From positions 1-57,577 of the forward strand of contig SFGI01000009.1 of NCBI GenBank assembly GCA_004557645.1: a stretch of DNA of 57,577 nucleotides, read 5' to 3'. Position numbers and translations under genes: made by a program. Source of the DNA: [Eubacterium] saphenum (lineage in GTDB: Bacteria > Bacillota > Clostridia > Lachnospirales > Anaerotignaceae). Below the pieces are notes generated by a model. The model was not told the DNA's origin, made no database searches, and saw nothing but the letters and a program-made list of their open reading frames with translations. Each line of letters opens with the position of its first letter. Positions within the stretch are counted from its first letter, which is position 1. Of the stretch, positions 1 through 8,368 are shown piece after piece.

Positions 1-664
1 GACATTCCACAACGATATTTGGATGGAGCGACAGCCGCTTGTATAATTTTTTTGTATAATTCCCCAGATAGGATTCCCTGTCATACCCAATCACAGGATA
101 GTGATTTAATTCCTGAATAGAAACTTCTGTGCATCCTTCCAGGGCATGTCCCTTCGGGGTAATGAGAATCATTTCCTCCTTGATGATCGGAAAGAATTCC
201 AGCTCTTCATTCTCTGTGTAGCCTCCAAAGCCAACATCCAATTCCCCGCTTAAAACCTTTTTGGTAATGGCTTTTGTATGATTCTGATAGAAATTAAACG
301 TAACGGTTTTATTTTCTTCTTTATTCAGAAAATTTCTCACATTATGGGGAATATAGTGGCTTGCCAGGGGAAATACATAGCCAATGTCTATTTTTCCGCC
401 GTCCCCTGCCAGTTCCGTCATCTTCGTCTTTGCAATTTGGCACTCACTGACGATACGGTTTGCATATTCCAAAAATAATCTGCCGGCTTTGGTCAGATTG
501 ACACCTCTCCCATTTTTCTCAAAAAGCAGAATTCCAAATTCCTCCTCCAAGGCTGCAATGGATCTGCTCAGGGATGGCTGGGACAGATATAATTCCTCCG
601 CTGCCTTCCGAAAATTCTCGTATTTTGCCACTGTCTGAAAATAATAAATCTGATTGAGTGTCAT
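1..664 (-). CDS. LysR-family transcriptional regulator, C-terminus cut by the window edge
   Basis: The reverse strand reads MTLNQIYYFQTVAKYENFRK from the ATG at 664, with AGGAGG at 670-675 just upstream. The first 60 residues form the LysR winged helix-turn-helix, with the typical core AAEELYLSQPSLSRSIAALE. The start of the effector-binding domain follows. About 221 of the usual 290-300 residues lie in the window. The gene diverges from the MFS/dehydroquinase genes, the classic layout for a LysR protein that controls its neighbour. I infer that it senses the substrate or an intermediate of that pathway; the ligand cannot be read from the sequence. Confidence 0.9.
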   Translation of the reverse strand, partial: MTLNQIYYFQTVAKYENFRKAAEELYLSQPSLSRSIAALEEEFGILLFEKNGRGVNLTKAGRLFLEYANRIVSECQIAKTKMTELAGDGGKIDIGYVFPLASHYIPHNVRNFLNKEENKTVTFNFYQNHTKAITKKVLSGELDVGFGGYTENEELEFFPIIKEEMILITPKGHALEGCTEVSIQELNHYPVIGYDRESYLGNYTKKLYKRLSLHPNIVVEC

Positions 665-943
665 GACTGCCTCCTCGTATCTCCCAATGCTATCCTTTTT
701 AATATCCGCTTTTTTCCATATCCTTTTTACTTACGATTATACCATTTTGATACCCTGAATGCATCATTTTTCGACTTGTTTGGCATTAGACATTCCGCAC
801 AAATATTGTTATTGTAAAGGTGTTCATATCGTTAGGTTTTTAACGAGAAAGAGTTGGTGTTTCTACCGTTTGTGACAAAACACATAGAAAATGCAAAAAA
901 CTCTCACCAAAAACAAAGAAAAAGAATAAAGGAGATTAAAACC
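665..943. promoter_or_regulatory. Divergent control region between LysR gene and MFS carrier
   Basis: This AT-rich region of 279 nt holds both start sites and must carry the promoters of both divergent genes. LysR proteins usually bind a T-N11-A dyad in such a region. I see no single dyad that stands out, and no -35/-10 pair that I would defend. The assignment rests on gene layout. Confidence 0.45.
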
Positions 944-2152
944 ATGAACAAAAAGTACTTACCTAGTGCATTGATTTTGTACCTTAACTATTTTATCCAT
1001 GGCATTGGCTGCTCCATCTTAGGTCAGGCAGTCATCAAAGATGCGCTGGCAGCAAGCTGGGCAGTAGAAGCAATGGCAATCACAGCGATCTCTGCTGCTC
1101 TGGGCCTGGGTCGACTGATCGCCCTTCCCATTGCCGGTCCCCTTTCCGATAAACTGGGGCGTCGTATTTCCTGCGTCATCGGCGGTGCTTCTTACGCAAT
1201 TTACTTAATGGGTCTTGCCTTCGCCTTCAACGCAGGCACAAACGGCGGTTATCAGATCGCTTACATCTGTGCCATCATCGGCGGTATCGCAAACTCCTTC
1301 CTGGATACAGGTATCTACCCCGCAGTGGGCGAAGTATTCTACAAAGCTCCCGGTGTTGCAACAATGGGCATCAAATTCTTCATCTCCATTTCTCAGATGC
1401 TGCTGCCCTTCGTACTGGGCGTTGCCGTAACAACAGCTGCTTCCGGTCTGGTATCCTACAACCCTCTGTTCATCGGCTGTGGTATCTGCTATCTGGTACT
1501 GGTCGTTCTGATTTTCTTCGCACCCCTGCCTGATACAGATGCGAAAAAAGAAGCAAAAGAAGGTCTGATTGCCAGCCTGAAGAAAACACATTTCTCCATC
1601 GAATCCATCGCTATGATTCTGATCGGCTTCACTTGCACAGGTACATTCCAGCTGTGGCTGAACTGCGCACAGAACTTCGCAAAAGAAGTGGTTGGTTGGG
1701 CTGACCCTTCCATTATGCAGACATACTACTCCATCGGCACAATGATGGCACTGATTGTAACTGCTTTCCTGACACGCAAAATCAAAGATGTACGCTTCAT
1801 CATGGTTTACCCTGCAATCTGTCTGGTAACAATGATTTTCGTACTGACAGGCAAATCTCAGATGCTCTGCGTGGTTGGTGCCTTTGCCATTGGCTGGGCT
1901 GGTGCCGGCGGTCTGCTGCAGATTGCAACTGCCGTATGCAATATGCTGTTCCCCAAAATCAAAGGTACAGTTACTGCACTGGTTATGATTGCATCTTCTC
2001 TTTGTAACTACACCATCCTGACAGCAGCTTCCAAAATGACTCCCTCCGGCGTTATGACAATGAACATTGTTCTGACTGCAATCGGCGTACTGCTGGGCTT
2101 GTTTGTAAATCTTCGCTACACAAAGATGGTTGCCCTTGCGTCCGAACAATAA
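944..2152 (+). CDS. MFS transporter, candidate quinate/shikimate-type carrier
   Basis: The protein has 402 residues and about 12 hydrophobic segments, as in the major facilitator superfamily. The loop between helices 2 and 3 carries the MFS motif A, seen as GPLSDKLGRR. I chose the ATG at 944 because AAAGGAG lies at 928-934; an in-frame upstream start at 854 has no ribosome site. The gene is followed after 42 nt by a type I 3-dehydroquinase and is divergent from a LysR gene. That arrangement suggests import of quinate, shikimate or a related cyclic acid. The family assignment is firm; the substrate is inference from context. Confidence 0.85.
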   Translation: MNKKYLPSALILYLNYFIHGIGCSILGQAVIKDALAASWAVEAMAITAISAALGLGRLIALPIAGPLSDKLGRRISCVIGGASYAIYLMGLAFAFNAGTNGGYQIAYICAIIGGIANSFLDTGIYPAVGEVFYKAPGVATMGIKFFISISQMLLPFVLGVAVTTAASGLVSYNPLFIGCGICYLVLVVLIFFAPLPDTDAKKEAKEGLIASLKKTHFSIESIAMILIGFTCTGTFQLWLNCAQNFAKEVVGWADPSIMQTYYSIGTMMALIVTAFLTRKIKDVRFIMVYPAICLVTMIFVLTGKSQMLCVVGAFAIGWAGAGGLLQIATAVCNMLFPKIKGTVTALVMIASSLCNYTILTAASKMTPSGVMTMNIVLTAIGVLLGLFVNLRYTKMVALASEQ

Positions 2153-2194
2153 TCCAGTATATAATCAAAATAGCAAGAAAGGATGAAATTTGTT

Positions 2195-2956
2195 ATGAAT
2201 ACAGTTCGTGTTAGAGATATTGAAATCGGTGCCGGCATTCCCAAAATTTGCGTACCCATCGTCGGCGTAACAAAAGAAGATATTATCGCAGAAGCAAAAA
2301 CATTTGATTCCATTCCTGTTGATGTTGTGGAATGGCGTGTAGACTGGTTTGAAGGTGTATTTGATTTTGCACAGGTGCTGGATGTCCTGAAAGACCTGAG
2401 AGAAGCACTGGGCAACACACCCCTGCTGATGACCTTCCGTACTTCCAAAGAAGGCGGTGAAAAAGCAATCGAAGATGCTGACTATGCAGCACTGAACATC
2501 AAGGCTGCACAGTCCGGCTATGTTGATCTGGTAGACGTGGAAGTCTTTACAGGTGATGCCATCGTAAAAGAAATCATCGAAGGCGCTCATGCCGCAGGTG
2601 TAAAGGTTGTTGCATCCAATCATGATTTCTTCAAGACTCCCGATAAGGATGATATCGTTGGGCGTCTCAGAAAGATGCAGGAATTGGGCGCTGATATTCC
2701 TAAGATCGCTGTTATGCCTCAGAACAAAAAGGATGTACTGACACTTCTTGCTGCTACAGAAGAGATGGTATCCGAATATGCAGACAGACCAATCATTACT
2801 ATGTCCATGGCAGGCACCGGCGTAATCAGCCGTCTTTGCGGCGAAGTATTCGGTTCCGCGCTGACCTTCGGTGCTGCCAAGAAGGCTTCTGCGCCCGGAC
2901 AGATGGGCGTGAATGATTTAAATACTGTTCTGACTTTACTGCACAGCGCATTATAA
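2195..2956 (+). CDS. aroD: Type I 3-dehydroquinate dehydratase
   Basis: The 253-residue protein matches the class I dehydroquinase fold in length and motifs. VEWRVDW carries the conserved Glu and Arg. LLMTFRTSKEGG carries the substrate-binding Arg. NHDFFKTP carries the catalytic His, and AVMPQNKKDV the Schiff-base Lys. It converts 3-dehydroquinate to 3-dehydroshikimate in the cytoplasm. AAGAAAGG at 2175-2182 touches an ATG at 2183, so I prefer the ATG at 2195, where family proteins normally begin. No other shikimate-pathway gene is nearby, and its partner is a transporter. A role in using imported quinate-type acids is therefore at least as likely as aromatic amino acid synthesis. Confidence 0.93.
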   Translation: MNTVRVRDIEIGAGIPKICVPIVGVTKEDIIAEAKTFDSIPVDVVEWRVDWFEGVFDFAQVLDVLKDLREALGNTPLLMTFRTSKEGGEKAIEDADYAALNIKAAQSGYVDLVDVEVFTGDAIVKEIIEGAHAAGVKVVASNHDFFKTPDKDDIVGRLRKMQELGADIPKIAVMPQNKKDVLTLLAATEEMVSEYADRPIITMSMAGTGVISRLCGEVFGSALTFGAAKKASAPGQMGVNDLNTVLTLLHSAL

Positions 2957-2972
2957 ATCTCTGATACTCTCG

Positions 2973-3010
2973 TTGCCTGAAGCTCTGATTGAACTTCAGG
3001 CAATCTTTTC
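2973..3010 (+). terminator. Rho-independent terminator after aroD
   Basis: A perfect 10-bp stem (2973-2982 with 2994-3003) around an 11-nt loop is followed by TCTTTTC. It separates the MFS-aroD pair from the TRAP transporter, although the T-run is short and read-through is possible. Confidence 0.75.
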
Positions 3011-3035
3011 AATTGCTACCTGCAAGGAGGAAGAA

Positions 3036-3638
3036 ATGAAAAAAGCACTTCATTGGCTAGATGAAAATCTGGAAGAATTTATCCTTGTAATGCTTCTCAT
3101 CGGCATGACCCTTATCATGGGCATACAGGTCTTCTGCCGTTATGTACTGGGAATGTCTTTGTCCTGGTCAGAAGAGTTGACACGCTATTTATTCATCTGG
3201 TGCGGATTTATCAGTGTCAGTTATTGCAGTAAAAAATGCTTATCTATTAAAATCGAACAATTTGTTGCAATCTTTCCACGGCGCGGAAAGGCGATATTCA
3301 AGGTCATCAACCACACCTTTGAGCTTATATTCTTTCTATATATGATTCCATTTGCCTATTCCTATATGCGCTCTTCCGTAGAAAGCGGTCAGGTTTCCCC
3401 TGCCTGCTCGATTCCCATGTACTATATTCAGGCAGCACCATTTGTTTCTTTTATTCTGGTTGCATTTCGTATCCTGCAGCGCTGGATCATCGAATTTCGC
3501 ATTGCCAAAGGGGAGGACGTTTTCGACCCTGCACATCCAGAACGAAATACACCGAAGTCATTTATCGAGGCAAATGCAGACGCAGGTGTGGATAACCGCA
3601 TAAAAAATATCAATGATTCCGGGAAGGAGGGTTTGTAA
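3036..3638 (+). CDS. dctQ: TRAP transporter small permease subunit (DctQ family)
   Basis: The 200-residue protein has four hydrophobic segments. WSEELTRYLFIWCGFISVSY is the hallmark region of the DctQ family. It forms the membrane complex with the large permease and takes up an organic acid together with an extracytoplasmic binding protein and a sodium or proton gradient. The ATG at 3036 has AAGGAGG at 3024-3030. Its stop codon overlaps the next start by one base (TAATG), so the two subunits are probably translationally coupled. Codon use in this and the next two genes is less biased than in the neighbouring MFS and aroD genes. Confidence 0.93.
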   Translation: MKKALHWLDENLEEFILVMLLIGMTLIMGIQVFCRYVLGMSLSWSEELTRYLFIWCGFISVSYCSKKCLSIKIEQFVAIFPRRGKAIFKVINHTFELIFFLYMIPFAYSYMRSSVESGQVSPACSIPMYYIQAAPFVSFILVAFRILQRWIIEFRIAKGEDVFDPAHPERNTPKSFIEANADAGVDNRIKNINDSGKEGL

Positions 3639-4927
3639 TGCCAGTCGCTTTACTATTTATTATTTTTGTGGTCGGTCTGATCATTGCAATTCCTGTGTCC
3701 ATTACGCTTGGAATCACAGCGGTTCTTCCTTCCGTCTGCGATCCGTCTTTTACAGTGGGAGCAAAATATTTGATCCGCGCGATGTTTAGCGGTCTGGATT
3801 CCTTTCCATTACTGGCAGTTCCCATGTTTGTTCTGTCAGGAATCATTATGGCTAAAGGCGGTATCTCCCGAAAATTGTTTGACATTTTTGCATATTTTCT
3901 CGGAAATCTGACAGCAGGGATGCCGTGTGCAGTGATCGTAACCTGTCTTTTTTACGGTGCGATCTCCGGTTCTGCCCCTGCCACCGTTGCCGCTGTGGGA
4001 AGCATGACAATTCCGATCCTGACAAGCCTTGGTTATGATCTTACCTTCACCACTGCCATTGTTGCCGTTGCCGGAGGTTTGGGGGTTATTATCCCTCCAA
4101 GTATTCCATTTATCATGTATGGTATGGCATCCGGTGCTTCCGTAAGCAATTTGTTTCTGGCAGGTATCATTCCCGGCCTTATGATTGGCGGACTTCTTAT
4201 GTTCTATGCTATTTATTATTGTAAGCGCAATGGGGAAGATAAGGAAAAAATCCACACAGAAGTAAAAAAATTACATGAAAAAGGTTTATTTAATGTAGTA
4301 AAAGAAAGCTTCTTTGCAATCCTCAGCCCGATCATCATCCTTGGATGTATCTACAGCGGGGTTGCATCACCGACAGAGGCAGCAGTTATTTCTGTATTTT
4401 ATGCTCTGTTCATCAGTCTGTTTGTGTATAGAAGCATTCACATAAAAGATATCTGGGAAATCCTGAAAGAAGCCATTAGAACATTTACACCGATTCTTTT
4501 TATCCTAGCGACCTCCACTGCTTTTTCCAGAGTCCTGACACTGATGCAGGTTCCTCAGACAGTCAGCGGATTTATCAGCAGTAACTTCCACAGCCCGGTC
4601 CTGATTCTTCTGGTGATCAATCTGTTCCTTTTGATCGTGGGCATGGTCATGGATACAACGCCTGCCATTCTGATTCTGACACCGATCCTTCTTCCGATCG
4701 TGACGAATCTTGGCATGGATCCGGTTCAGTTTGGTGTCATCATGGTCGTAAACCTTGCGATCGGATTTGTAACTCCTCCGATTGGGGTAAACCTTTTTGT
4801 TGCCAGCTCCCTTACGAATGTACCGGTTATGAACATTGCAAAAAAAGCAATGCCTATGATAATTTACTTCTTGCTTGCATTGCTTCTGATTACATTTATA
4901 CCTGCAATTTCTCTGGCACTATTATAG
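3638..4927 (+). CDS. dctM: TRAP transporter large permease subunit (DctM family)
   Basis: This 429-residue protein is hydrophobic throughout. It carries the DctM signatures near the first third (GAISGSAPATVAAVGSMTIP, then PPSIPFIMYGMASGASVSNL) and FVTPPIGVNLFVASSLTNVP near the C-terminus. It is the channel-forming subunit of a tripartite TRAP transporter. It follows dctQ with a one-base overlap and precedes the binding protein by 47 nt, a gap that contains a small hairpin. The substrate is probably an organic acid; the neighbouring dehydroquinase makes a cyclic acid a candidate, but this is inference. Confidence 0.94.
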   Translation: MPVALLFIIFVVGLIIAIPVSITLGITAVLPSVCDPSFTVGAKYLIRAMFSGLDSFPLLAVPMFVLSGIIMAKGGISRKLFDIFAYFLGNLTAGMPCAVIVTCLFYGAISGSAPATVAAVGSMTIPILTSLGYDLTFTTAIVAVAGGLGVIIPPSIPFIMYGMASGASVSNLFLAGIIPGLMIGGLLMFYAIYYCKRNGEDKEKIHTEVKKLHEKGLFNVVKESFFAILSPIIILGCIYSGVASPTEAAVISVFYALFISLFVYRSIHIKDIWEILKEAIRTFTPILFILATSTAFSRVLTLMQVPQTVSGFISSNFHSPVLILLVINLFLLIVGMVMDTTPAILILTPILLPIVTNLGMDPVQFGVIMVVNLAIGFVTPPIGVNLFVASSLTNVPVMNIAKKAMPMIIYFLLALLLITFIPAISLALL

Positions 4928-4934
4928 AAAAATG

Positions 4935-4953
4935 AAGTGACCAAAGGTCACTT
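4935..4953 (+). other. Intercistronic hairpin between dctM and dctP
   Basis: AAGTGACC, loop AAA and GGTCACTT form a perfect 8-bp stem with only three T residues after it. It resembles the processing or stabilising hairpins found between permease and binding-protein genes, which allow unequal expression. Full termination is unlikely. Confidence 0.55.
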
Positions 4954-4974
4954 TATCACAGGAGGAAATCAAAA

Positions 4975-5997
4975 ATGAAATTAAGTATGATAAAAACACA
5001 TCTTTTCTCCGTTGGAATGATACTAGTGGCGATATCCGCTTTCGCTCTCACAGGCTGCAAAAGCTCGGGGGAAGAAAGTGTACAGCGTTATGCATGGCCC
5101 CTTGCCACAGCAAGCCCGGAGGATACAGTTACGCAGATTTACTCCGAAAAGTTTGCCGAAGAGGTCTTTCGCCTCAGCAATGGGGAAATGAAAATTCAGG
5201 TGTATGCAAACTCCACGCTGGGGGGCGACCGTGACCTTTTGGAAACATGTGCAGACGGTGATATTCCGTTCGTTGTTCAAAATACTGCCCCGCAGGTAAC
5301 TTTTATGCCCAACCTTGCGGTATTTGATCTCCCCTGTGTGTTTGATACCATAGATGATTGCAGGGAGACCATCGATAATCCGGAATTTTACAGCCTGATC
5401 AGCGATATTTATACGGAAGGGGGGTATCACCTCCTTGGAATGGCCGATCAGGGATTCCGTGTGATGAGTACAAATAAAGCCATCTCTGATTTTTCAGATT
5501 TCAAAGGACAGAAAATCCGAACGATGGAGAATAGCTACCACCTGGCATTTTGGAAAAGCATAAACGCCAATCCTACCCCAATGAGTTTTAGCGAAGTATA
5601 CATCGGGCTTCAGCAGCACACCATTGATGCTCAGGAGAACCCATACGAAGTCATTGTTTCCAACAGGCTTTACGAACAGCAGGATTATGTGGTGGAGACC
5701 AATCATCTTCCGCATCTGATTTCCTTGATGGTAAATGATGAATTTTTCCAGAATCTTTCTAAAGAAGAACAGGAAATCATAACAGAGGCTGCAAAAATTG
5801 CAACCATATATGCTAGAAAGCAGTCTGACGAGAGGATTGCCGATCGTATGGCTACCATTGAAGAAAGCGGCACAAAAATCCTTACACTTTCTGATGAGGT
5901 AAGAAACGAAGTCCGGGAAAGCTCCCAGAAAATATACGATTCTATCAAAGAGAATATATCTGAAGATATCTACAATGTATATTTGAGAAAGAAATAA
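4975..5997 (+). CDS. dctP: TRAP transporter substrate-binding lipoprotein (DctP family)
   Basis: The 340-residue protein starts with a lipoprotein signal peptide; the lipobox LTGC places the mature Cys at residue 28. The body matches the DctP family: KIRTMENSYHLAFWKSINAN contains the conserved substrate-contacting Arg, followed by PTPMSFSEVYIGLQQHTIDA. It would be tethered outside the membrane and deliver substrate to the DctQ/DctM permease. The order dctQ-dctM-dctP is normal for these operons. A strong terminator follows it. The ligand cannot be decided from the sequence. Confidence 0.93.
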   Translation: MKLSMIKTHLFSVGMILVAISAFALTGCKSSGEESVQRYAWPLATASPEDTVTQIYSEKFAEEVFRLSNGEMKIQVYANSTLGGDRDLLETCADGDIPFVVQNTAPQVTFMPNLAVFDLPCVFDTIDDCRETIDNPEFYSLISDIYTEGGYHLLGMADQGFRVMSTNKAISDFSDFKGQKIRTMENSYHLAFWKSINANPTPMSFSEVYIGLQQHTIDAQENPYEVIVSNRLYEQQDYVVETNHLPHLISLMVNDEFFQNLSKEEQEIITEAAKIATIYARKQSDERIADRMATIEESGTKILTLSDEVRNEVRESSQKIYDSIKENISEDIYNVYLRKK

Positions 5998-6024
5998 TAT
6001 TCTATTTTACCAAATAAACTCCAT

Positions 6025-6075
6025 AGGCTCCCCATCACCGAAACAGATCCGGTGATGGGGAGCCTTTTTTTATAT
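6025..6075 (+). terminator. Strong terminator ending the TRAP operon
   Basis: A 16-bp stem (6025-6040 with 6050-6065) around a 9-nt loop is followed by a run of T. This is one of the strongest terminators in the window. Confidence 0.92.
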
Positions 6076-6193
6076 TTTCGAGATTTGGTGTCTTATGTTT
6101 GTTTTCCATTTTTATTTCTAACTGACTGATCAGGGTGATTTGTTCCATAGTCAAGGAAGTAAACATAATTTTTAAAGATACGATTCTGCGCTT

Positions 6194-6630
6194 ATGTCTG
6201 ACGCAGGGGAGGATATCTCTAACGACATGGAAGGGTTGAAAAATGCAATGAAAAACGGAAATGATACTGTCAAAACAGATATGCGCCAAATCAGCGATCA
6301 ATTTCAGAAGATCATGGACTTATTGTTCGATGAGATAGAAGACCTGCGAAACGGCGAAGATCAGGATGATATTTTTATCGATGCTTCCGATGAGGAGATC
6401 AGCCGAACGAAGCAGGGAAGCTCGCCAACAGCCGTAATTTTGGGGCAGCGAAGGGAGATCGAAATGCCGGGGGTATCGCTGGGGTCATGTCTATCGACTT
6501 GGCGGCAGGAAAAATGTCACATAATAGAATTGGTTTCAATTTTTATTATACAGAAAGTGTTCTCAATAATCCGCATATATATGTGGGTTTTTTATTCAAA
6601 TTGAATATATTGTTTCTCTTCAAGTATTGA
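6194..6630 (+). pseudogene. Frameshifted remnant of a putative surface protein with VGGIAG-type repeats
   Basis: Residues encoded from 6194 (MSDAGEDISNDMEGLKNAMK) continue to DEEISRTKQG at 6418. At that point the frame must shift by one base. The other frame then reads GKLANSRNFGAAKGDRNAGG and IAGVMSIDLAAG before stopping at 6630. This matches the pattern of large clostridial envelope proteins in which an acidic coiled segment precedes GxxxxxxNxGxVxGDxNVGGIAG repeats. Restoring one G in the GGG run at 6415-6417 joins the frames. The upstream frame is closed at 6173, so the N-terminal part is missing and no start or ribosome site exists. Recognition of the family is from memory and should be tested by a search. 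Confidence 0.6.
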
Positions 6631-6656
6631 CATTTTGGCACATTTGAGTATATACT
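6627..6656 (+). promoter_or_regulatory. Promoter of the sugar ABC transporter operon
   Basis: TTGACA (6627-6632), an 18-nt spacer and TATACT (6651-6656) form a near-consensus sigma-A promoter. The -10 lies within the palindrome AGTATATACT at 6647-6656, a possible operator. The transcript would have an untranslated leader of about 180 nt. That leader contains two near-copies of AATAAGYACAAT and the small hairpin GCGTTAAAACGC. I could not match it to a known riboswitch. Confidence 0.65.
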
Positions 6657-6841
6657 TAATAAAAATAAGTACAATCTCAAAATATCATATAAAGGTTCTA
6701 CGAAAAATAAGCACAATGGGAAAGCGTTAAAACGCAGCCATGTGTAACGTAATACTCAAAAGCTTATTTCTAAAAAGTAACACAATCAACAAGTACTAAC
6801 GGGCTTTTTTATATGGTCTGTATTACGGAAGGGAGGAACCT

Positions 6842-8350
6842 ATGGGGGACGATATCAAACTTCGGGTTTCAAAAATTGAAAAATCTTTTCCGGGTGTAAA
6901 GGCTTTGGACAAAATTGACTTTACAGTTAGAAAAGGGACGGTACATGCGCTTTGCGGTGAAAATGGTGCAGGCAAGTCCACACTGATGAAAATCATCAAC
7001 GGGATCTATAAACCCGATGCCGGCGAAATCTATATCGATGAACAGCCGGTAAAAATCAAAGATCCCATCAAAGCAAGATCCCTGGGTATCGCTATGATCG
7101 CACAGGAATTGAACTATGTACCTGAAATGTCCGTAGAAGAAAATATCTTCTTGGGACGTCTGCCTGTGGATAAGCTGGGCAGAGTAAAGTGGAGAGAAGT
7201 GCGGGAAAAAACAGTTAAACTGCTGCAGGACGAGCATCTCCCTTACAAACCTACAGATAAGCTGAAAACGCTGACAACATCTGATATTCAGATGCTGGAG
7301 ATCATGAAAGCCATCTCCAACGATGCATCCATCATCGTAATGGATGAACCTACTTCCTCTATCACACAGAAAGAAGTAGAATTGCTGTTCAAAAAAATCG
7401 AGATTTTGAAAGCGAAGGGCTGTGCCATCATCTATATTTCCCATAAGATGGACGAAGTATTCCGTATCGCTGACGATATCACTGTATTCCGTGATGGTAC
7501 AGTAGTGAAGAGCATGCGGGCGGAAGATACGAATATCGACGAGGTCATCGCGCTGATGGTAGGCCGTCGTATGGAAAATGTATATCCCAAAGAAGAGATC
7601 GAGATCGGCGAACCTCTGCTGGAAGTAGAAGGACTGAAGAGCGGTCAGCTGTTCGAAGATGTTACGTTCCATGTTGGCAAAGGTGAGATCGTTGGCTTTG
7701 CCGGTCTGGTAGGTGCAGGCCGAACAGAAGTCATGCGTACCCTGTTTGGTCTGGAACATACAGATGCGGGTACAGTAAAAGTACACGGTCAGGAGGTCAA
7801 AACAAAACATCCCTCCGACAGTATCAAGCATGGCATGGTAATGCTGTCTGAAGACCGCCGTCGTTACGGTATCATTCCTATGAGAAGTGTTCGCGAAAAT
7901 GCCAGCCTGTCCTCTTTGGAAAAATTCTTCTATGGCGGTCATGCCCATAGAAAAGAAGAAGAACAGACAGTTGCGAAATATTTCGATAAAATGAGCGTAA
8001 AAACGCCTTCTCAGGAAACAGCGATCCAGTCTCTGTCTGGTGGTAACCAGCAGAAGGTATTGCTGGCAAAGTGGATGATGCGCGATCCGGAAGTCATGAT
8101 CTTGGACGAACCTACCAGAGGGATCGACGTAGGTGCAAAATTTGAGATCTATAAACTGATGACAGAAGTGGCACAAGCAGGTAAAGCAGTCGTAATGGTT
8201 TCCTCTGAGCTGCCCGAATTGATCGGTATGTGTGACAGAATCTATGTTATGAACCAGGGTCATATTGCTGGTGAACTGAAGAGAGAGGAATTCTCTCAGG
8301 AAGCGATCATGGTTTATGCTACTGGTACACATAGCATTATTCAGGAATAA
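6842..8350 (+). CDS. Sugar ABC transporter ATP-binding protein, RbsA/XylG type
   Basis: The 502-residue protein has two fused ATPase domains, as in the ribose/xylose/galactose uptake family. The first Walker A is GENGAGKS near residue 40. The second half carries the degenerate GLVGAGRTE loop near residue 295 and a clear signature, LSGGNQQKV, near residue 398. It powers import through the permease encoded next. The ATG at 6842 has GGGAGG just upstream. The gene is 18 nt before the permease and heads an operon with the binding protein. Dehydrogenase and xylulokinase genes downstream suggest a pentitol or pentose as substrate. Confidence 0.95.
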   Translation: MGDDIKLRVSKIEKSFPGVKALDKIDFTVRKGTVHALCGENGAGKSTLMKIINGIYKPDAGEIYIDEQPVKIKDPIKARSLGIAMIAQELNYVPEMSVEENIFLGRLPVDKLGRVKWREVREKTVKLLQDEHLPYKPTDKLKTLTTSDIQMLEIMKAISNDASIIVMDEPTSSITQKEVELLFKKIEILKAKGCAIIYISHKMDEVFRIADDITVFRDGTVVKSMRAEDTNIDEVIALMVGRRMENVYPKEEIEIGEPLLEVEGLKSGQLFEDVTFHVGKGEIVGFAGLVGAGRTEVMRTLFGLEHTDAGTVKVHGQEVKTKHPSDSIKHGMVMLSEDRRRYGIIPMRSVRENASLSSLEKFFYGGHAHRKEEEQTVAKYFDKMSVKTPSQETAIQSLSGGNQQKVLLAKWMMRDPEVMILDEPTRGIDVGAKFEIYKLMTEVAQAGKAVVMVSSELPELIGMCDRIYVMNQGHIAGELKREEFSQEAIMVYATGTHSIIQE

Positions 8351-8368
8351 TAAAGGAGGAGATCTATC

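Noticed and set aside
854..943. An upstream in-frame start for the MFS carrier
   Set aside because: It adds a charged leader unlike the family and lacks a ribosome site; the ATG at 944 has AAAGGAG.
2973..3035. N-terminal extension of the DctQ subunit from 2973
   Set aside because: The segment is the terminator hairpin of aroD; AAGGAGG sets the start at 3036.
6657..6841. Cyclic-di-GMP or purine riboswitch before the ABC operon
   Set aside because: The conserved core motifs of those classes are not present; only an isolated GGGAAAGCG segment is suggestive.
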